Below are positions 1 to 10,649 of a DNA stretch of 64,000 bases, in pieces. The DNA comes from Dichomitus squalens LYAD-421 SS1 (taxonomy: Eukaryota > Basidiomycota > Agaricomycetes > Polyporales > Polyporaceae). The stretch is taken from the NCBI RefSeq assembly GCF_000275845.1, contig NW_006766891.1, forward strand, positions 623,903 to 687,902. Reading direction: 5' to 3'. Position numbers and translations under genes: made by a program. The notes beneath the pieces are model-generated. The model did no database searches and was not told where the DNA came from. It worked only from the letters and a program-made list of their open reading frames with translations. How positions within the stretch are numbered: the stretch's first letter is position 1; the number at the start of each line of letters is the position of its first letter.

Positions 1-5
1 CAAGA

Positions 6-152
6 TCTTCAGTCAGTAAGGAAAGACTATATTGCAGTAACCAACTGTACCTAGAGTCGAAGCAAGACTACAAAGGTTAAGTAAGTAACTACAAGTTAGA
101 GGTAAAGGTAATGAAGTACTCACTCTTCAGTCAGTAAGGAAAGACTGAAGAG
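6..152. repeat. 23-bp direct repeat plus perfect 10-bp hairpin
   Basis: A 23-bp stretch (TCTTCAGTCAGTAAGGAAAG plus ACT) occurs identically at 6-28 and 124-146. The second copy is embedded in a perfect inverted repeat, CTCTTCAGTC at 123-132 and GACTGAAGAG at 143-152, with a 10-nt loop. Both are read directly from the bases. The function is unknown; they could be a remnant of a small mobile element or a local duplication. Confidence 0.7.
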
Positions 153-708
153 GGAGGACGCAATCTGAAGTCCTTATATACTACAGAGAAGTGTCCATGA
201 CTAATCGAAGAGTGGTTAGTCACATGTACCATAGTGCGATGAATAATACGATGGTGAAAGAATTGCGACGTATCGCACCATAGGATGAGTAAGAGATGAG
301 TAAGGCATAGACCTGTCTAGACCGTTCTGGAGTAATACGGATTGTCCTAGACAGTACCAGAAGAGTCCGGAAACATAGCTATAGTACACGAGCAGAGAGT
401 CCCAAATATGGTAACATACTACATAAGCGACTACAGCTAAGCGCTAGGAGACGCATAGCCTCGTGTAGTCCGGACCGGATAAGTCCAAGTTCAACAAAGG
501 GGAACCCTCGTGAAATTCGACGGGAGATGGTAAGCGCTATGGCAGAAGCCGGAGGCAGAAATCACACGAATGTGATTGGTTTCGGCCGCAGACGGGCTTT
601 CGGGGAACGGGTGCCGAGCCTGGCCCGTCGTGACGCAGACGCCTTCGTCTACAACTCCCTCCGCATCCCCATCGTCGTCCGCGACATTGTCCTCCTTCAT
701 TCGCCGTG
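153..708. other. Upstream region of SDH1, rich in imperfect hairpins
   Basis: No gene is supported here. The stretch to about 480 contains several imperfect inverted repeats, for example TGACTAATC (198-206) against GGTTAGTCA (214-222). An open frame with ATG at 527 ends in TGA at 707-709, overlapping the SDH1 start codon by one base (TGATG). Whether that frame lies in the transcript is unknown. The rest is presumably SDH1 promoter and 5' leader. Confidence 0.45.
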
Positions 709-3230
709 ATGCTCAGAAAATCCCTCAACAAGGGCCTTCGCGCGTCGTCCGCGAGGTCCTTCCACTCGTCTGCCCCCGCGCGCAGAGTCGTCGCGACGAA
801 CCCGGTCAAGGCACAGGAGGTCCAGGTCCGTGTCTGTCCTCGCTCGACGTTCGCCTGTCTCTCATACGTAGGCGATGAGCTGAGTTGGTGTTACTTTCGC
901 AGTCTTTTGGGAAGTACCCTCTGATCGAACACGAGTACGATGCCATCGTCGTGTGAGTGCCTTTTCCGTTGGTGATATCAAGCTCGTGTCACTGACCCCA
1001 CTTGGGCTTGCTCTTAGGGGAGCTGGCGGTGCCGGTCTGCGGGCAGCATTCGGTTTGGCGGAGGCCGGCTTCAACACGGCGTGTATCACCAAACTCTTCC
1101 CCACCCGTAGTCACACTGTCGCGGCTCAGGTACGTATACATATGGACCCGTTCATCGTTGACGTCAGTGCTCATGTATGCGTCCAGGGTGGTATCAACGC
1201 TGCGCTCGGAGTAAGTTACGGTTAATTTGGTTTTCCCATATGCATTGGTTTGACGGAGGCGTGTAGAACATGACCGAGGACGACTGGCGATGGCACATGT
1301 ACGATACGGTATGTCACGTCGCTACTCGAGGTTCCTCTTCCAAGCTCATTCCCCTTAGGTCAAGGGCTCCGACTGGCTTGGTGACCAAGATGCTATCCAC
1401 TACATGTGTCGCGAGGCTCCTCACACTGTCATTGAGGTACGGAATGCGACGGGCGTGCCTTACGTTAGGCCTGTTCGTTTTAACGCCCGTTGATCACAGC
1501 TCGAGCACTTCGGTGTCCCCTTCTCAAGAACGAAAGAGGGCAAGATCTACCAACGTGCCTTTGGTGGTCAGTCCCTCAAATTCGGCAAGGGTGGCCAGGC
1601 CTACCGTTGCGCTGCAGCGGCCGACCGTACCGGCCACGCTCTCCTTCACACCCTCTATGGCCAGTCCCTTCGTCACAACACCAATTTCTTCATCGAGTAC
1701 TTCGCGCTCGACCTGATCATGGAGAACGGCGAGTGCGTCGGTGTCATAGCGCTCAACATGGAGGACGGCACTCTTCACCGCTTCCGTGCGCACAAGACCG
1801 TGCTCGCCACCGGTGGCTACGGCCGCGCGTACTTCTCGTGCACGAGTGCGCACACCTGCTCGGGTGATGGTAACGCCATGGTCGCCCGCGCCGGTCTCCC
1901 TCTGCAGGACCTTGAGTTCGTGCAGTTCCACCCTACCGGTATCTACGGTGCCGGCTGTCTTATCACAGAGGGTGCGTCCGTCGCATTTCTGTGTCACTAG
2001 TCGCGCATATACTCACATTTTTTTGGCACGTAGGTTCTCGTGGCGAGGGTGGATACCTTCTCAACTCGGAGGGTGAGCGGTTCATGGAGCGTTACGCGCC
2101 GACGGCAAAGGATCTCGCGTCCCGCGACGTCGTTTCGCGTTCCATGACCATCGAGATCCGCGAGGGTCGTGGTGTTGGTCCCGAGAAAGACCACATCTAC
2201 CTCCAGCTCAGCCATCTCCCTCCGGAGATCCTCCACGAGCGTCTCCCCGGTATCTCTGAGACGGCAGCGATCTTCTCGGGAGTCGACGTCACGAAGGAGC
2301 CGATCCCCGTCCTGCCCACCGTGCACTACAACATGGGCGGTATCCCCACGCGCTATACTGGCGAGGTCATCACCGTTGACGAGAACGGCAAGGACAAGGT
2401 CGTCCCTGGCCTGTACGCCGCGGGTGAGGCCGCTTGCGTGTCCGTTCACGGTGCGAACCGTCTCGGCGCGAATTCGCTTCTCGACATCGTCGTCTTTGGC
2501 CGCGCGTGCGCGCACCACATCAAGGAGACGCTGACTCCCGGCAAGCCCCACAAGGAGATCCCAGCTGAGGCTGGCCTCCAGAGCGTCAAGTTCCTCGACC
2601 AGATTCGCAAGTCGGACGGCCCTCTGCCCACTGCGAAGATCCGGCTGGACATGCAGAAGGCCATGCAGGCCGATGCGGCTGTTTTCCGGTATAACACTTT
2701 GGGTGCTATCATTGGGGAGGTACAATACTGATGGCTCGTCCATAGTACTCAAGAGACCCTCGATGAGGGTGTCCAGAAGCTCCGCAAGATCTACAAGAGC
2801 TTCGACCAGGTCGGCATCAAGGACAGGAGTATGATTTGGAACTCGTACGTTCCAAATCCCCATATCGTGTCTATCAATGTCGTTGGTGACGCGATTACCC
2901 CTGTACAGTGACCTCGTTGAGACCCTCGAGCTGCGCAACATCCTCCAGTGCGCCGTTCAGACGATCACCGCCGCCGCTGCCCGCAAGGAGTCGCGTGGTG
3001 CGCATGCCCGTGAGGACTTCCCCGAGGTTCGTCTCCCTGACATTCATCTATCTGGGTTGGTCGCTCACACAATTGCATAGCGTGACGACGAGAAGTGGAT
3101 GAAGCACACCCTCACGTGGCAGCGCGACGTCAGCTCGCCCGAGGTCGACATCAAGTACCGTGGCGTGATCCACAACACGCTCGACGAGAACGAGTGCAAG
3201 TCGGTCCCGCCCTTCAAGCGTGTCTACTAA
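709..3230 (+). CDS. SDH1: Succinate dehydrogenase flavoprotein subunit, mitochondrial
   Basis: This is the FAD-binding catalytic subunit of respiratory complex II. It oxidises succinate to fumarate in the mitochondrial matrix and passes electrons on to the iron-sulfur subunit. The N-terminus ([20 protein letters not shown]) is Arg/Ser-rich with no acids, as expected of a mitochondrial presequence. Exon 1 is 709-825, exon 2 903-952, exon 3 1018-1129, exon 4 1187-1210, exon 5 1267-1308; more exons follow, with introns near 1310-1360, 1440-1500, 1972-2034, 2720-2745, 2845-2909 and 3030-3080. Visible family hallmarks are the dinucleotide fold [20 protein letters not shown], the FAD-attachment segment [16 protein letters not shown], the substrate-site region [27 protein letters not shown], and the catalytic segment [20 protein letters not shown]. 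The C-terminus ends [11 protein letters not shown], close to the usual form. The ATG at 709 is preferred because it opens the presequence. Full-length and apparently intact. Confidence 0.97.
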
Positions 3231-3711
3231 GCGGTTCGCTCTTGATGCCGCAGCAGCGAACGTTGTTGGGTCTTGAAATCCGTTCTGGCCGTTGTGGGTT
3301 CGCAAGCCCCGCTCTTCCATTATCTCGCACTGTCTCCGATAGCAGCATCAGACAATATCATAATTGTTGTAAATGAGCGTGCTCCGGGCAGGGGTTTGCG
3401 TTGAACCTGACTTGTAAGCGGGCTTATGTGTGATGGAACACCGTGAGAACGGGTGGGAATGCTTATACTGAACGCCCATCGCCGCCCAGCTTGGACCTAT
3501 AGTAATGTTTTGTCAAAGTCAGTGCCTAAAGCTCTGTAATCCGTTACGTCAGCTCACACAGTCAATGAAATTGCACCTTCAAACGAGCGCTATGCAACGG
3601 AGTATAAAGTCGGTGTTGTTAATGGAAAGGAGAAACGGCGCCATCGAACCACTCACTCTCGGTACAGCCCGTCTGCAAGTCTACATACGCGCTTCATCGT
3701 CCTTGAAGGCA
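3231..3711. other. SDH1 3' region and pirin promoter
   Basis: There is no gene in this spacer. It carries the SDH1 downstream region and, at its right end, the TATA element and leader of the pirin-like gene. Confidence 0.5.
3603..3609 (+). promoter_or_regulatory. TATA box of the pirin-like gene
   Basis: TATAAAG lies about 103 bp before ATG 3712 but only 13 bp before the in-frame ATG at 3622. A TATA box normally places transcription start about 30 bp or more downstream, so 3622 would fall outside the mRNA. This supports 3712 as the true start. Confidence 0.5.
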
Positions 3712-4630
3712 ATGAAGGTCACTCCCCGCCCCAACACCGAGCGTGGCCAGCGTGACCTCGGTTGGCTCAAAGCTTTTCATACCTTCAGCGCGCCAGGGTA
3801 AGCAACATGAATCGTCCGCATGAGGTTACAGTCTCATTGCTGATCTCTCCAGGTTCGACCGTCCAGACCACGAGCGCTGGGGTCCCCTGCGTGTCATCAA
3901 CGAGGATCGCATTGCGGAGGGGACAGGCTTCGGCTTGCACCGTCACCAAGACTTCGAGATATTTTCATATATCGTCGGCGGCGAACTCGAGCAGTGCGTA
4001 TCGTTTGTACCCAGGCTTTCCTAAGCCCTGCGATCAACAACGCGTCTGTCATTCAGCCGGGACACGATGAACCATAACGAAGTTCTCAAACGAGGCGACA
4101 TCCAGATGACGTCGGCCGGGTCTGGCATACAGCACTCGGAGCATGCGCACGGCGCACACTCTGCGCACCTCCTGCAGATCTGGGCATTCCCCACCGCGAC
4201 AGGATTGGCCCCGAAGTACTTCACGCGCACTTTCTCCGACGCCGAGAAAGCAGACAAATGGGTGTGCGTTGTCGCACCCGCCGGTGTAGAGGGCGTCGTG
4301 GAGGAGTTCAGTGCGAAGGGTCCTGCTCCTATCCATTCGCCGCTAACGCTCTTCGCAACGATGATCTCGGAAGGGCAGCATGTTACTCACGCCTTCTTGA
4401 AAGGCACGGAGGGGAAGGAGAGAAAGGGATACTTGCAGCTATCGCAAAGATCGGCGTACAATACCGGTGCGGCAAGCGGCGCTCATGTGCGTGTTCTCGG
4501 CGCAGAGCGTGGTCCGATTGAGTTGAGGGAAGGGGATGGGGCGTACGTTGTAGCTACTCCAGGGGAGGACATAACGGTGGAAAACATTGGGCAGGGTGTG
4601 GCAGAAGTATTATTATTCGATATGGAATGA
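3712..4630 (+). CDS. Pirin-family bicupin protein
   Basis: Pirins are Fe(II)-binding double-cupin proteins; members act as nuclear transcription cofactors or quercetinase-like dioxygenases. The three exons are 3712-3797, 3853-3993 and 4057-4630, giving about 266 aa, near the family length. The spliced N-terminus MKVTPRPNTERGQRDLGWLK followed by FHTF is the canonical pirin-like opening. The metal site is visible as GFGLHRHQDFEIFSYIVGG followed by ELEHRD (H-x-H, H and E). The second signature is QMTSAGSGIQHSEHAHG. The donor at 3994 and acceptor at 4056 restore the codon for His in ELEHRD, which confirms the splice. A longer start at ATG 3622 is possible but disfavoured by the TATA position. Substrate and cellular role cannot be decided from sequence. 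Confidence 0.92.
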
Positions 4631-4725
4631 GTATTCGACGTGAGCTCCTGTTTGGGTTGAGCACAGAGGGACCAACAAGCGCAAATATGGAGTTTCGTGT
4701 GGAACGACTCTCCCGGAGAGGGCCG

Positions 4726-5946
4726 TCAGTCCAAGTGATAACCTCCGTTGATTCCAATACATTGACCTAAGATGAGGTTGTAACAACAGTGACCACCTCA
4801 AGAAGCGACAGACAGCCCACCTGTGAGGAAGCCGGATTCCGGACCAGCCACGTACGACACGAGTGCAGCGACATCGGAAGGATGTCCCACAGGGGTATCG
4901 AGGGGAACGTGGGCGTTCTGGTTCAAGCCCAACAAGATCAGTGACACGGTTGAATTACAGGGATTGTAGATGTGAGTGCCGCTGCCTCACTGGCTACCTT
5001 GTGCATCGTAGAGCAGGGACCTCCGTTCACTTCATCATCAGGATGAACCGCTGCAACAGTAGGCCTTAAGACAGAAGCTACCGTGGTAGAGTTCAAGTGT
5101 CACCCACTCATCTTGGTTGCAATGGAACCGGGCGCGACAGTATTGACGGTGATGTTATACTTCCGCAGTTCGAGTGCTGATTAGACAAATCACGACAGTG
5201 GGCAGGGCATTCATACTGGGGTGATCAATGCGTCACCATACCTGCGCACTGAGCCAGTCCCCGAATCGCAAATTTCGATGCAGCGTAGGCAGAAACACTA
5301 ATGTGCCCTAGTACGCGATTTCATGGGCAGTTAGTTTTCCTGACTTGTGCTTCTAGCCACGAGCCAACCTTTCTTGGAAGAGGTCGAACCGATCGCTGAA
5401 TTGGACGAATGAATCAAGGACAGTCAAGTGCTTCAAAGTGTTACGCCGTCGTACCTATGATGCGACCGCCGCGGCCCTGCCTGATCATTTGTCTCGCAGC
5501 GTGCTTGAAACACAACATGACACTTCGTGCGTTTACTCCGAGATGCTCGTCCCATTCTTCTACGGTCAAATCTACGAGAGAAGTCTGCCGGAATATAGCT
5601 GCGTTCGCGACCATCTGCATACACAGTCAGTACAACGGCATATACCGGTGCGCAATGCCCTAGCAATACTCACTACGTCGACCCCACCAAGCTCGCTAAC
5701 GGTCTTCTCCACCAAGGAGACAATGTCGGCCTCACGGCTAACGTCTCCGGTGATAGCGATCGCCCTCCTTCCTTTCGCCATTATGGATGCGACAACGGCA
5801 TCGAGTCTCTCGGGATTGCGGGTACTGCCAGCGACGGCGACGTCGAAACCGTCATCGGCAAGTCGCAACGCGATGGCTTCCCCAAGGCCTTGGGCCGCGC
5901 CAGTGACTATTGCAACGCGAGGGCTAGGTGCGGTGATTCCGTCCAT
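4726..5946 (-). CDS. Short-chain dehydrogenase/reductase (diacetyl reductase-like)
   Basis: This is an NAD(P)-dependent oxidoreductase of the classical SDR family. Exon 1 (5674-5946) encodes the Rossmann nucleotide loop VAIVTGAAQGLGEAIALRLA (TGxxxGxG) and ends GGVDV. After a GTGAGT intron come VANAAIFRQTSLVDLTVEEW and LGVNARS (the N-A-A and structural Asn motifs), then GGRII, AIGSTSSKKG, and HISVSAYAASKFAIRGLAQ with the catalytic Tyr and Lys (YAASK). Next are ITVNTVAPGSIATKM, a short HPDDEVNGG exon, DVAALVSYVAGPESGFLTG, and the terminal exon QCIGINGGYHLD-stop. About eight exons join with preserved frame, so the gene looks functional. The closest family flavour is acetoin/diacetyl reductase or 3-oxoacyl-ACP reductase-like SDRs; the substrate is not deducible. 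A degenerate paralogue lies directly upstream on the same strand. Confidence 0.9.
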
Positions 5947-5997
5947 GAGGGGCGTGGGAGTTCAGAAGCAAGGTTGTGAGTGGAGTTGTTCCGCAGT

Positions 5998-6005
5998 CTT
6001 ATATA
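5998..6005 (-). promoter_or_regulatory. TATA box of the intact SDR gene
   Basis: Read on the minus strand, TATATAAG sits about 52 bp upstream of the ATG at 5946. This is a plausible core promoter position giving a very short 5' leader. Confidence 0.5.
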
Positions 6006-6219
6006 TGCGCACGAGTGGGAAAGTTACTTATCGCTGATGTCAAAAGTCATTCGCCTTCTTGCTTCTAACTTATGATAACGGTATTGGCTGCGGTGAACGA
6101 TCTGAAGAGAGCGAGGGTCTCTACTTTCACTCATCATGCATACAAAGCACGTCAGGCAGACAGTTGCATGGTTCGGTCACGCTGCGGGTGCTCCTAATGT
6201 CACAGATTCCTTTCGTCTG

Positions 6220-7410
6220 TGAGTCCAACTGTGTGCCCTCATTGATGACGATGCATTGATATCGGAGAAGTAATAGGCAGGCTGGGAACAGGTGACAGAC
6301 TCACCCGTGAGAAAGCGGGCTTTCGGCTTGACCACGTACGACACAAGTGCTGCCACCTCAGATGCTTCTCCGACCGGCTCGTCGGTGCACCCATTTGCCA
6401 TCTGTGAGGTAGCGGGGTATATCTTCAGTCAGGACGAGATCTACAGGGAATTGTTCGCTGGATGGGATTTGAGGTATCATCACCTCCTTTCCTTACCCTC
6501 AAGATAGTAGAGTCAACACCTCCGTTAAGTTCGTCATCGGGGTGAAGGGCTACATGTGGTTCATGTTGTGCAACCTGGAGTGTTGTGAATAAAGTCGGGT
6601 TGACGACTTGCTCATTGGGGCTGCGATAAGCCGGGGGCTACAGTGTTGACTGCGATGTTGTTCTCCCACTGTTCGAGCGTTAGTCACACGGCTGTCGTTC
6701 AGCGCGCTACATCACCTCGGAGTATTCAGGGTAGTGACGTACCTGCACACTGGGTCGGTCCGCAAATTGCGGATTTCGAAGCAGCATATGCAGGAACATT
6801 GACATCTCCTGACTTGCAAGTGAGACATCTTGTGAAGAATCGACCTTGCTTGGATGAGACCGAACCGATTCCTATATAGTTCCGAAATGTAAGTTACAGG
6901 GCCACATATCTGGACGCATGATGAAACTTACCTATGGTACGCCCTCCGCGGCTCTGCTGAATCTGCCTTGCAGCATGCTTGAAGGACGACACTACGCTTC
7001 GTGCATTCGCTGTCATGTTCTCCTTCTAGTCTTACACGGCCAGGTCTGTCAAAGGTATTTATCGAAATATAGCTGCATTTGCAATCATCTGCAAGCGCCA
7101 GTCAGTATGCTGAGAGCATGCTTCCAATAAGTACCAACCACATCAACACCACCGAGCTCGTGTACAGTTCTCTCGACAAGAGCATTAACCTTGACTTCGA
7201 CGCTCAAGTCTCCTGCGATGATGATGCTCATCTCCTTTTCGCTTCGAAGGCCTTGCCGAAATCGTTTAGCCTTTCGGGCTTACGCGTGCTACCAGCAATG
7301 GCAACGTCGAAGCCATCATCCGCTAGGCGTCAGGCAATAGCGTCTCCAATGTCTTGAGCAGCTCCGGTGACGACGGCGACGTGGGAAGCAGATGCTATGG
7401 TTCCGTCCAC
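6220..7410 (-). pseudogene. Degenerate tandem copy of the SDR gene
   Basis: It is homologous exon by exon to the intact SDR at 4726-5946 and has the same orientation, but is broken many times. The initiator is GTG (7408-7410) where the intact copy has ATG; the flanking VDGT and VAVVTGAAQDIGDAIA are recognisable. A TGA at 7330-7332 interrupts the segment just after the nucleotide loop, before RLADDGFDVAIAGSTRKPER. Exon 2 (IANAAIFR...) carries TAA at 7059-7061, TAA at 7032-7034 and TAG at 7026-7028. The C-terminal exon (EASEVAALVSYVVKPKARFL) is readable, and the HPDDELNGG segment is present near 6530-6550. The terminal stop is mutated to TCA at 6220-6222. No splice choice avoids all the stops. 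This is a nonfunctional duplicate, recent enough to align over its whole length. Confidence 0.88.
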
Positions 7411-8031
7411 GAGAGGTAGGAGTCAATGGGACAGTCTTTGGTTCCCCTCCTGATCTGTCCTCTTGCAATTCTTGGTGAACATGAACAAAAGGATGAGAAT
7501 GGCTATACCTGGTCATAGGGCCTGAGGACAGCCTCCTGTCAGCTTGCTACTCACTTATGCCGAGCGAGCGAAGCACAACCTGATCACAAAGAAAATTTGA
7601 CCGTATGAGTACAGCGGACTGCTTGAGTAAGGTCGCTATGTTCACCAGAATGGACGTCGAGTGGTGGTCCAGAAGCAAGTATGTCCCAAGGTTGACTGAT
7701 GTGTTCGGTTCCAAGCCTGATCGGCTCCTTCGAATGGTCCTAACCCGTTCAGTCAGCGCAGGGAGCAACATCAGAGTTAGGTGAGCGACTCACATAGTCA
7801 ACAGAGGAACACATGACGAGGGGCGCTCGGACGATCAGCTGGTCAGTTAGGCATGTACCTCCAGCGTTGCTGATGCATATTCGAAAGACACCGTACCGTG
7901 CACGTTTATCTGTCAGATACGGCGAGGTTGAACGGTTTTCTATGACAGAGTGATAATACAACGACAGCTAAGTGCAGACACTATATGCCCCATAGAATCC
8001 GACAAGCGACGAGACTAGCAGCGAAAGGCAG
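7411..8031. other. Intergenic spacer
   Basis: I see no supported gene. A 74-residue minus-strand open frame around 7547-7771 has no recognisable motif or splice context and is not called. The stretch probably holds the upstream region of the SDR pseudogene and the 3' end of the SPF45-like gene. Confidence 0.4.
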
Positions 8032-10441
8032 CTACAACGGCACATCCAGCTCAGCAGCATTGAATTGCGCCTCGGGGAAGTACCGCGCCCGCACGCTGCG
8101 CCCACCAAAGTACCGCCCGTCCAGCTCCCGCACCGTCTTCCAAGCGCCCACGGGTCCCGCGAAAAGCACGAAGATGCGTACTGCGTCATCAGCATGCTCG
8201 GGCTGAGGATATACGGCGTGGACGACGACGCGTTCCACAGTCCCGTTCTTCGAGCACTCCTCGCCTGCCCCAAGGATCAGCCAACACGTCAGAGACCCGC
8301 TCGGAATACGAGGCCGCACCTATCTCCTCTCGCAGATCCTCGTCCTCAACATCTTCCAATCCGACCATATTCGTCAGCACGACCACTCTGCTCGGCTCCC
8401 CGAATCGTTCCCTATCCTCCCGCGTCTTCGCGTCCTCGTTCATGTTCACGATCTTGCCCATCTTTGACGGAATGCCCCCGATCGCTGTCGAACCTTTGCC
8501 GCCCTTCGCCTTGCCTTTGCCGCTCTTGTTCTGGGCGACCTGCTCGACTGTGAGCGCGTGCACAATCCCGCTACCGTCGACGCCGAGCCCTTGGCCATCT
8601 TTGTGGCCCCACTTAGCCATGAGGCGAGCCGCGAAACCGTGTGGGTCGGGTCTGCGAGACATAGCCTTCAGCACATCTAAACTCTTCTTCCACTACAGTG
8701 GAACACTTACCTCTTCGGGGGTTCTGCAGCCTCCTCAGAAGCCGCACCTGCACTTGGTTCCGCGACGGTGGGCGGAGGGGCCAAGGACGGTCCAGTGCCC
8801 TTCGGAGCGAGCGCGCTGAGCCGTGCCGCGATCGCTGCCGCCGCCTGCTTGCTGCTCTGGATCTTGTCCACAGTGATCGGGGCCGCGGGCGGGGCACTGA
8901 CAGGCGGCGGCAGAATGGCCGGGGGAGGCACAGACGATGTCCGAGAGGGCGGCTCGTCGTCGAACGGCAACGGACTAGGTGCACGCGGCGCCTGAGCGCT
9001 CTGCTGAGACAACGCCAGGCGACGCAGGTACGCTTCTTCTCCGCTCTGCGCTGAGATTGGCACCGCCGGCGGAGGCGATGGGGAAGATGGTTCGCTGAGC
9101 CCTGGGATGCCTTCGTCGCCGCGCCTAGAATGGTCGAAGGAAGATGAGGGTGTGGCCGAAAAGGGCTCGAGGCCGGAGAAGGTCGTGAACGAGGACGTCG
9201 AAGTGGGGGGAGCGAAGCTCGGTGCTGGTGGCTCCGGAGGCTGGAAACCTTGAGATAGAGCAAGCCGACGCTGGTAAGCCTCGTCTCCGGACATGCTGAT
9301 ATTCACCGGCGCAACCGAAGGTGGAGGATGGGACGGCGCCCCAATACCGCCCCGGGGGCGGTCGTAGTCCTCGTCCATAAGGTCGCGTTCCTCATACCGG
9401 CCTGTACGGCTCACGTTAGAACTGCTAGGAAGCGTTGATTTACAGGGAAACTCACCTGTCTTGCGTGGGCGCTCATCCTCGGACGCACTACGATAGCTGT
9501 CAGAGTAACTGCTGCTTCGCCTGTAGCGCTTGCGATCTTCGCCACGACGGCGTTCTTCAAGGAGACGTTCTCGGCGTTCCTCACGTTCACGGCGCTGCCA
9601 GAGCTTGAACTCGTTATAGTCGTTCGGTCGCATTGGGTCGTAGGCTTCGTCTGGGTTCCACACAGCTATGACTTGCGCGTTTTTGTTCTGCAAGTTGGAT
9701 TGAGGACATGGTGCAATAGCTAACAGGATTACTGACGCACCTTTTTGCCTTTCTTTTTTCCACCACCACCACCTTCCCGCTTTCCGGCCTTCCGCGACTT
9801 GAAGCCATTCACATCCTCATCCAGAACCATGGACGGAGGCTTGACCTTCCGACCCCATCCCTGGCCTTGAGCCTGCGAATGGTTTGACGAAGTCTCTTCA
9901 ACCTTGGCGGGCCTCGCCTCTACAAGAGAAGGCGGGGCAAACACCACGGCAGTGCTGGATATCGTCGCCGTCGCGGTGTCCACCTGTGAAAACGCGACCG
10001 CCGCTCCCACAGGCAGCCTTGGAGCAGGGGCTTTGGCCTTAGCAGCCTGGCGACGCGTCGGCGCGAATGCGAGTGCCGCAGACCATCCTGCACGCAAGTA
10101 TGGAAGGCAATGGCATGGGAGGCGAAGGGGGCATGAACGGATGATTTCGTAAATAACGAGCTCTACAACGCCAATGCTGTAGCAAAGGGAGGAATACCGG
10201 CTGTGGCCTTAGAGGCTGCGGCGCCCGACTCGCTCGGGCCTCCTACACTGCTGCTACTGGTCGTGGCCGAGGAGGCGGGTGCATTTTGCGCTGCGGTAGT
10301 AGTAGGGTCCGTAGCTGGGGCTGAGGGCGATCTTTCTGCAGGGTGGGCTGGATTCGATGGGTTAGGACCCTGTGACGACAAGAAGGGTTTCGAGGATGAG
10401 AACTGGATGCCGCCATAGAGGCCGCCTGCTCTGCTCGACAT
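8032..10441 (-). CDS. SPF45/RBM17-like splicing factor (G-patch + UHM)
   Basis: SPF45 is a nuclear alternative-splicing factor that binds ULM motifs of U2-associated proteins. The order here matches the family. The N-terminus [14 protein letters not shown] is followed by a Ser/Ala/Pro-rich stretch. After an intron comes [14 protein letters not shown], a classic SPF45 segment. Then [20 protein letters not shown] leads into an Arg/Glu-rich [19 protein letters not shown] and a Ser/Arg tract. A long Pro/Ser linker follows, with repeated [13 protein letters not shown] and [13 protein letters not shown]. The G-patch is [20 protein letters not shown], near 8600. The C-terminal RRM-like UHM ([20 protein letters not shown], then [20 protein letters not shown]) carries the R-x-F motif in [14 protein letters not shown]. 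The start at 10441 gives the family N-terminus. Introns are visible near 10090-10170, 9700-9740 and 8320-8335. Confidence 0.92.
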
Positions 10442-10649
10442 GTTGGCTGAGTGCAAGGTGCAGCGACAACAGACGCCCGCAGACGGATCCAATGTTGGAT
10501 CAGGCGCCCAAACATGCCGACACATTGTGATTTGCCTATGACATACGCAGAAAACGACCTCCCCTATTACACTGAGGTATGAGTACATAGGTCTCATGGC
10601 TAATATCTATCAAATCACTAAGTAGTACAGAAAAGCACATAGATGCGGT

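Noticed and set aside
1997..2941. 314-codon open frame on the minus strand across SDH1
   Set aside because: It is the antisense shadow of a strongly conserved flavoprotein with biased codon use; it shows no motifs of its own and spans SDH1 introns.
3622..3711. Longer pirin start at ATG 3622
   Set aside because: Only 13 bp after the TATA element, and the added residues do not resemble pirin N-termini, whereas MKVTPRPNTERG does.
7547..7771. 74-codon minus-strand frame
   Set aside because: No motif, no splice partners, no resemblance to neighbours.
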